Assembly (NCBI GenBank): GCA_016200005.1
Contig: JACQFP010000022.1
Location: 124,001 to 188,000, forward strand
Direction: 5' to 3'
Origin: Verrucomicrobiota bacterium
Lineage (GTDB): Bacteria; Verrucomicrobiota; Verrucomicrobiia; Limisphaerales; PALSA-1396
Length of the DNA stretch: 64,000 bases
Shown here: positions 61,549 to 64,000 of the stretch, piece after piece
Layout of the letters: every line of letters starts with the position of its first letter
Numbering within the stretch: the stretch's first letter is position 1
Translations under genes and position numbers: made by a program
The notes under the pieces: model-generated
Database searches by the model: none
The model's input: the letters and a program-made list of their open reading frames with translations, nothing else
What the model was told of the DNA's origin: nothing

Positions 61549-64000
61549 ATGCCGAAGAACCGAACCTGTCCCAACTGCGGGCAGCCTTTGCCCGAAGACG
61601 CACTGGACGGAGTTTGCCCGGTGTGCTCGCTCCGCAGCGCGCTCAAGTTCGGCTCAAGCGTCGCCCCAACTGAAGTCCACCGTCAACCCTCAACCCTCAA
61701 CCCTCAACCCTTCACCCGCGATTTCGGCGACTATGAACTCCTAGAGGAGATTGCGCGCGGCGGGATGGGCATCGTCTATAAGGCCCGCCAGAAAAGCCTC
61801 GACCGCATTGTCGCGCTCAAGCTGCTCCTGTTCGGACCGCAGGCCAGCCCGGAGTTCGCCAAACGCTTCCGCGCCGAAGCCGTCCTCGCCGCCAGCCTGC
61901 AACATCCCAACATCGTCGCCATCCACGAAGTCGGCGCGCACGAGGGCCAGCAATTCTTCGTCATGGACTACGTGGCGGGACCGAGCCTGGCCCAACTGGT
62001 CGGCCACCAGCCCTTGCCCGCCCGGCGCGCGGCCAGCTACCTGAAGACCGTTGCCGAAGCGATTCACTACGCCCACGAACGCGGCATCCTGCACCGCGAC
62101 CTGAAGCCGTCGAACGTCCTCATTGATGCCAATGACCAGCCGCGCGTGACCGACTTCGGGCTGGCTAGGCAACTGACCGACTCTCAACTCTCAACTCTCA
62201 ACCCTCAACTCACACTGTCCGGCCAGGTGCTCGGTTCGCCAAACTACATTCCCCCGGAGCAGGCGCTGGGCAAACGCGGCAAGGTCTCCCGGCAAAGTGA
62301 CGTGTATGCGTTGGGCGCGATGTTGTATCACCTGCTGACGGGCCGGCCGCCGTTTCAGGGCGAAACGCTGACGGACACGTTGCAGCAGGTGCTGAACACC
62401 GAACCGCTCGCGCCGCGCCTGTTGAATCCCAGCGCGCCGCGGGACTTGGAAACGATTTGCCTGAAGTGCCTGGAGAAGGAGCCGGTGCGCCGGTATGCGA
62501 CGGCTCAGGCGCTGGCGGATGAACTGGAGCGTTTTCTAAACGGCCATCCGGTGCTTGCGCGGCCCATCGGCCTTGCCGGCAAGGCGTGGCGCCGGTGTCG
62601 GCGGCAGCCGGTGCGGGCGGGGTTGGCCGCCGCCTTGGTCGTGGTGTTCGTGGCGGGAATCGCCGGTGTGCTCTGGCAATGGCGGCGGGCGGAACACAAT
62701 GCCGAAGCGGAGGCTGTCCAGCGCCAGGCCGCCGTTGACGCCAGAGGCGATGCGGAGCACCGCGAATATGCCGCCAACATCGCTCTGGCGCAGGGCTTGA
62801 TTCAGGCTCACCAGTTTGGTCGTGCACGGGACACTTTGCTGGCGCGCACACCGGAGTCTTATCGCGGTTGGGAATGGGGCTGGCTCCTGCGAAGCTGCAA
62901 TCAAGACCTGATGACCCTGTCCGACAATCCCTCCCTTGGGATGACGGCGTCGTTCAGTCCGGACTCGCGATTCCTGGTTACGGCGAGTCTCCATCCGGTG
63001 ATTTGGATTTGGGACCTCACGACCGGCAAAGCAATCCGCTCGCTCCGCGGCCACACCGGCGTCGCCGACATCACGCCGTTCAGCCCGGACGGCCGACACC
63101 TGTGTAGCTTCGGATGGGCGGGCGGCGACACGACGGTCCGGGTCTGGGAAATGGAAACAGGCCAGCCGGCGTTCGCGCCGCTGGTGCATCCAGACGCTGC
63201 CTTTTATGCCGCCTTCAGCCGGGACGGTCGGCGTTTGGTTACGGCTTGTGCTGATGGCCAGGTGCGCGTTTTCGACGCCGCGACCGGCGCGGACACCGGT
63301 TTAACCAACGACTATGGCGATGCGGTCTATTGCGCTGAGTTCAGCCCGGATGGCCGCCGAATCGCCTATGCCGGCGGCTCCCATTTGTGGACCGGGAGCC
63401 AGGACACCACGATCCGCATCTGGAATCTCCCCACCGGCGAGACCAGACGGTTGGTGGGTCATGCGCAGGAGGTTTCCTGCGTGGCTTGGAGTCCGGACGG
63501 CTCCCTGCTCGTCAGTTGTGGCTGGGAGGGAAAGATCAAGGTTTGGGACCCCGAGTCCGGACGCGAACTGCCACCCTTTGAGGCTTCGCCGAAACAACGC
63601 GTCATCCCCCACGTTGCGTTTAGCCCCGACGGTCGGCTCCTCGGCGCGGTGGGTGTGGATGATCCGCTTCCGACCGCGCGCGCGACCCTGTTCGATGTGC
63701 GGACGCGGCGGGTCGTGCGGGAGTTGGCCGGACATTCGCTGGTCGTTTTCAACATTCGTTTCAGCCCGGACGGCCAGTATGTCGCCACGGCATCGTTGGA
63801 TCGCACGGTCAAAATCTGGCCGGTAGCTCCGCTGCCGCCCTTCGTCACCTTGGAAGGCCACGGCCAAACTGTCTGGGCGGCGGCGTTTTCACCGGATGGC
63901 CAGCGCGTCGCGACGGGCAGCCTCGACCAGACCGCCCGGATCTGGGACGCGAAGAACGGCGCCCTGCTGCGCACGTTCGTGGTTCGCTTCCCGGTGGTGA
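61549..64000 (+). CDS. Ser/Thr protein kinase with WD40 repeats (3' end outside window)
   Basis: Open reading from ATG 61549 through the right edge (817 codons). An N-terminal zinc ribbon (CPNCG 7-11, CPVCS 23-27) precedes the kinase domain: [12 protein letters not shown]91 (VALKLL), HRDLKPSN (182-189), DFG (202-204) and PPEQ. A single membrane helix (about 357-378, [20 protein letters not shown]) separates it from WD40 blades (from about 445: [57 protein letters not shown]). Two CTCAACCCTCAACC heptamer tracts are translated in frame at 61680-61714 and 62181-62213. Paired with the sigma gene upstream; the extracytoplasmic propeller is a likely sensor. Confidence 0.93.
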   Translation, partial: MPKNRTCPNCGQPLPEDALDGVCPVCSLRSALKFGSSVAPTEVHRQPSTLNPQPFTRDFGDYELLEEIARGGMGIVYKARQKSLDRIVALKLLLFGPQASPEFAKRFRAEAVLAASLQHPNIVAIHEVGAHEGQQFFVMDYVAGPSLAQLVGHQPLPARRAASYLKTVAEAIHYAHERGILHRDLKPSNVLIDANDQPRVTDFGLARQLTDSQLSTLNPQLTLSGQVLGSPNYIPPEQALGKRGKVSRQSDVYALGAMLYHLLTGRPPFQGETLTDTLQQVLNTEPLAPRLLNPSAPRDLETICLKCLEKEPVRRYATAQALADELERFLNGHPVLARPIGLAGKAWRRCRRQPVRAGLAAALVVVFVAGIAGVLWQWRRAEHNAEAEAVQRQAAVDARGDAEHREYAANIALAQGLIQAHQFGRARDTLLARTPESYRGWEWGWLLRSCNQDLMTLSDNPSLGMTASFSPDSRFLVTASLHPVIWIWDLTTGKAIRSLRGHTGVADITPFSPDGRHLCSFGWAGGDTTVRVWEMETGQPAFAPLVHPDAAFYAAFSRDGRRLVTACADGQVRVFDAATGADTGLTNDYGDAVYCAEFSPDGRRIAYAGGSHLWTGSQDTTIRIWNLPTGETRRLVGHAQEVSCVAWSPDGSLLVSCGWEGKIKVWDPESGRELPPFEASPKQRVIPHVAFSPDGRLLGAVGVDDPLPTARATLFDVRTRRVVRELAGHSLVVFNIRFSPDGQYVATASLDRTVKIWPVAPLPPFVTLEGHGQTVWAAAFSPDGQRVATGSLDQTARIWDAKNGALLRTFVVRFPVV

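Noticed and set aside
1-64000. tRNA, rRNA, riboswitch, transposase or prophage genes
   Set aside because: Scanned by eye and none could be supported; a covariance-model search would be needed to exclude small RNAs.

Overview
The window looks like a chromosomal piece of a Verrucomicrobiota bacterium, probably in the Pedosphaera/Limisphaerales neighbourhood, most likely from a metagenome. I infer this from secreted LamG, DUF1080, ThuA and sialidase proteins, PVC-type haem CxxCH proteins with HEAT or LRR parts, prepilin-like proteins with the '[18 protein letters not shown]' leader, sigma factors beginning near 'IFATTHW' placed beside Ser/Thr kinases, weak Shine-Dalgarno usage, and a very high load of GC-rich palindromic repeats. 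No rRNA or tRNA gene was recognised. Two real genes run off the window ends: a beta-helix protein on the left (minus strand) and a kinase-WD40 protein on the right (plus strand).

The main system is at 3459-10443: a compact type V-B CRISPR-Cas locus on the minus strand. In transcription order it has a 1411-residue Cas12b (C2c1) effector, a Cas4-Cas1 fusion whose start overlaps the cas12b stop by 4 bases, Cas2, a 308-base gap carrying an inverted imperfect repeat copy that could be the tracrRNA anti-repeat, and a 5-repeat, 4-spacer array. A perfect 25-base inverted repeat abuts the far end of the array. Cas12b keeps all three RuvC motifs (D767, E1128, D1261) but is clearly longer than the Cas12b proteins I know. 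Its 5' coding region contains an in-frame copy of a palindromic repeat that also lies upstream of the gene.

Region by region: 1-3195 has a beta-helix protein, a membrane protein and a DUF3303 protein. 11025-19917 has a secreted protein, prepilin-like proteins, a VOC protein, a methyltransferase and an acyl-CoA synthetase. 19957-30322 has D-aminoacyl-tRNA deacylase, a thiolase, a LamG-phosphoesterase, then a plus-strand cluster (carboxylase beta subunit, AtuA, AtuA C-terminal-like protein, enoyl-CoA hydratase, amidohydrolase) that looks like branched acyl-CoA or terpenoid acid breakdown. 30648-42292 holds extracellular and sugar metabolism: a triple-LamG protein, an esterase, a translationally coupled DegT aminotransferase and MFS transporter, DUF3748, DUF1080, Gfo/Idh/MocA and ROK proteins. 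42765-49332 has a large kinase, its sigma factor, a serine hydrolase followed by a broken sigma-factor tail, and an SMP-30 lactonase. 49553-60541 has an M48 peptidase, membrane proteins, haem-binding proteins, an SDR, a ThuA protein and a sialidase. 60738-64000 has a second sigma factor-kinase pair.

A second theme is palindromic repeat elements. At least six families fill most gaps longer than 100 bases. Several copies lie inside genes and are translated: two different elements inside one kinase domain (one in the activation loop), short heptamer arrays inside another kinase, one in Cas12b, one forming the n-region of a signal peptide, and one in a prepilin leader.
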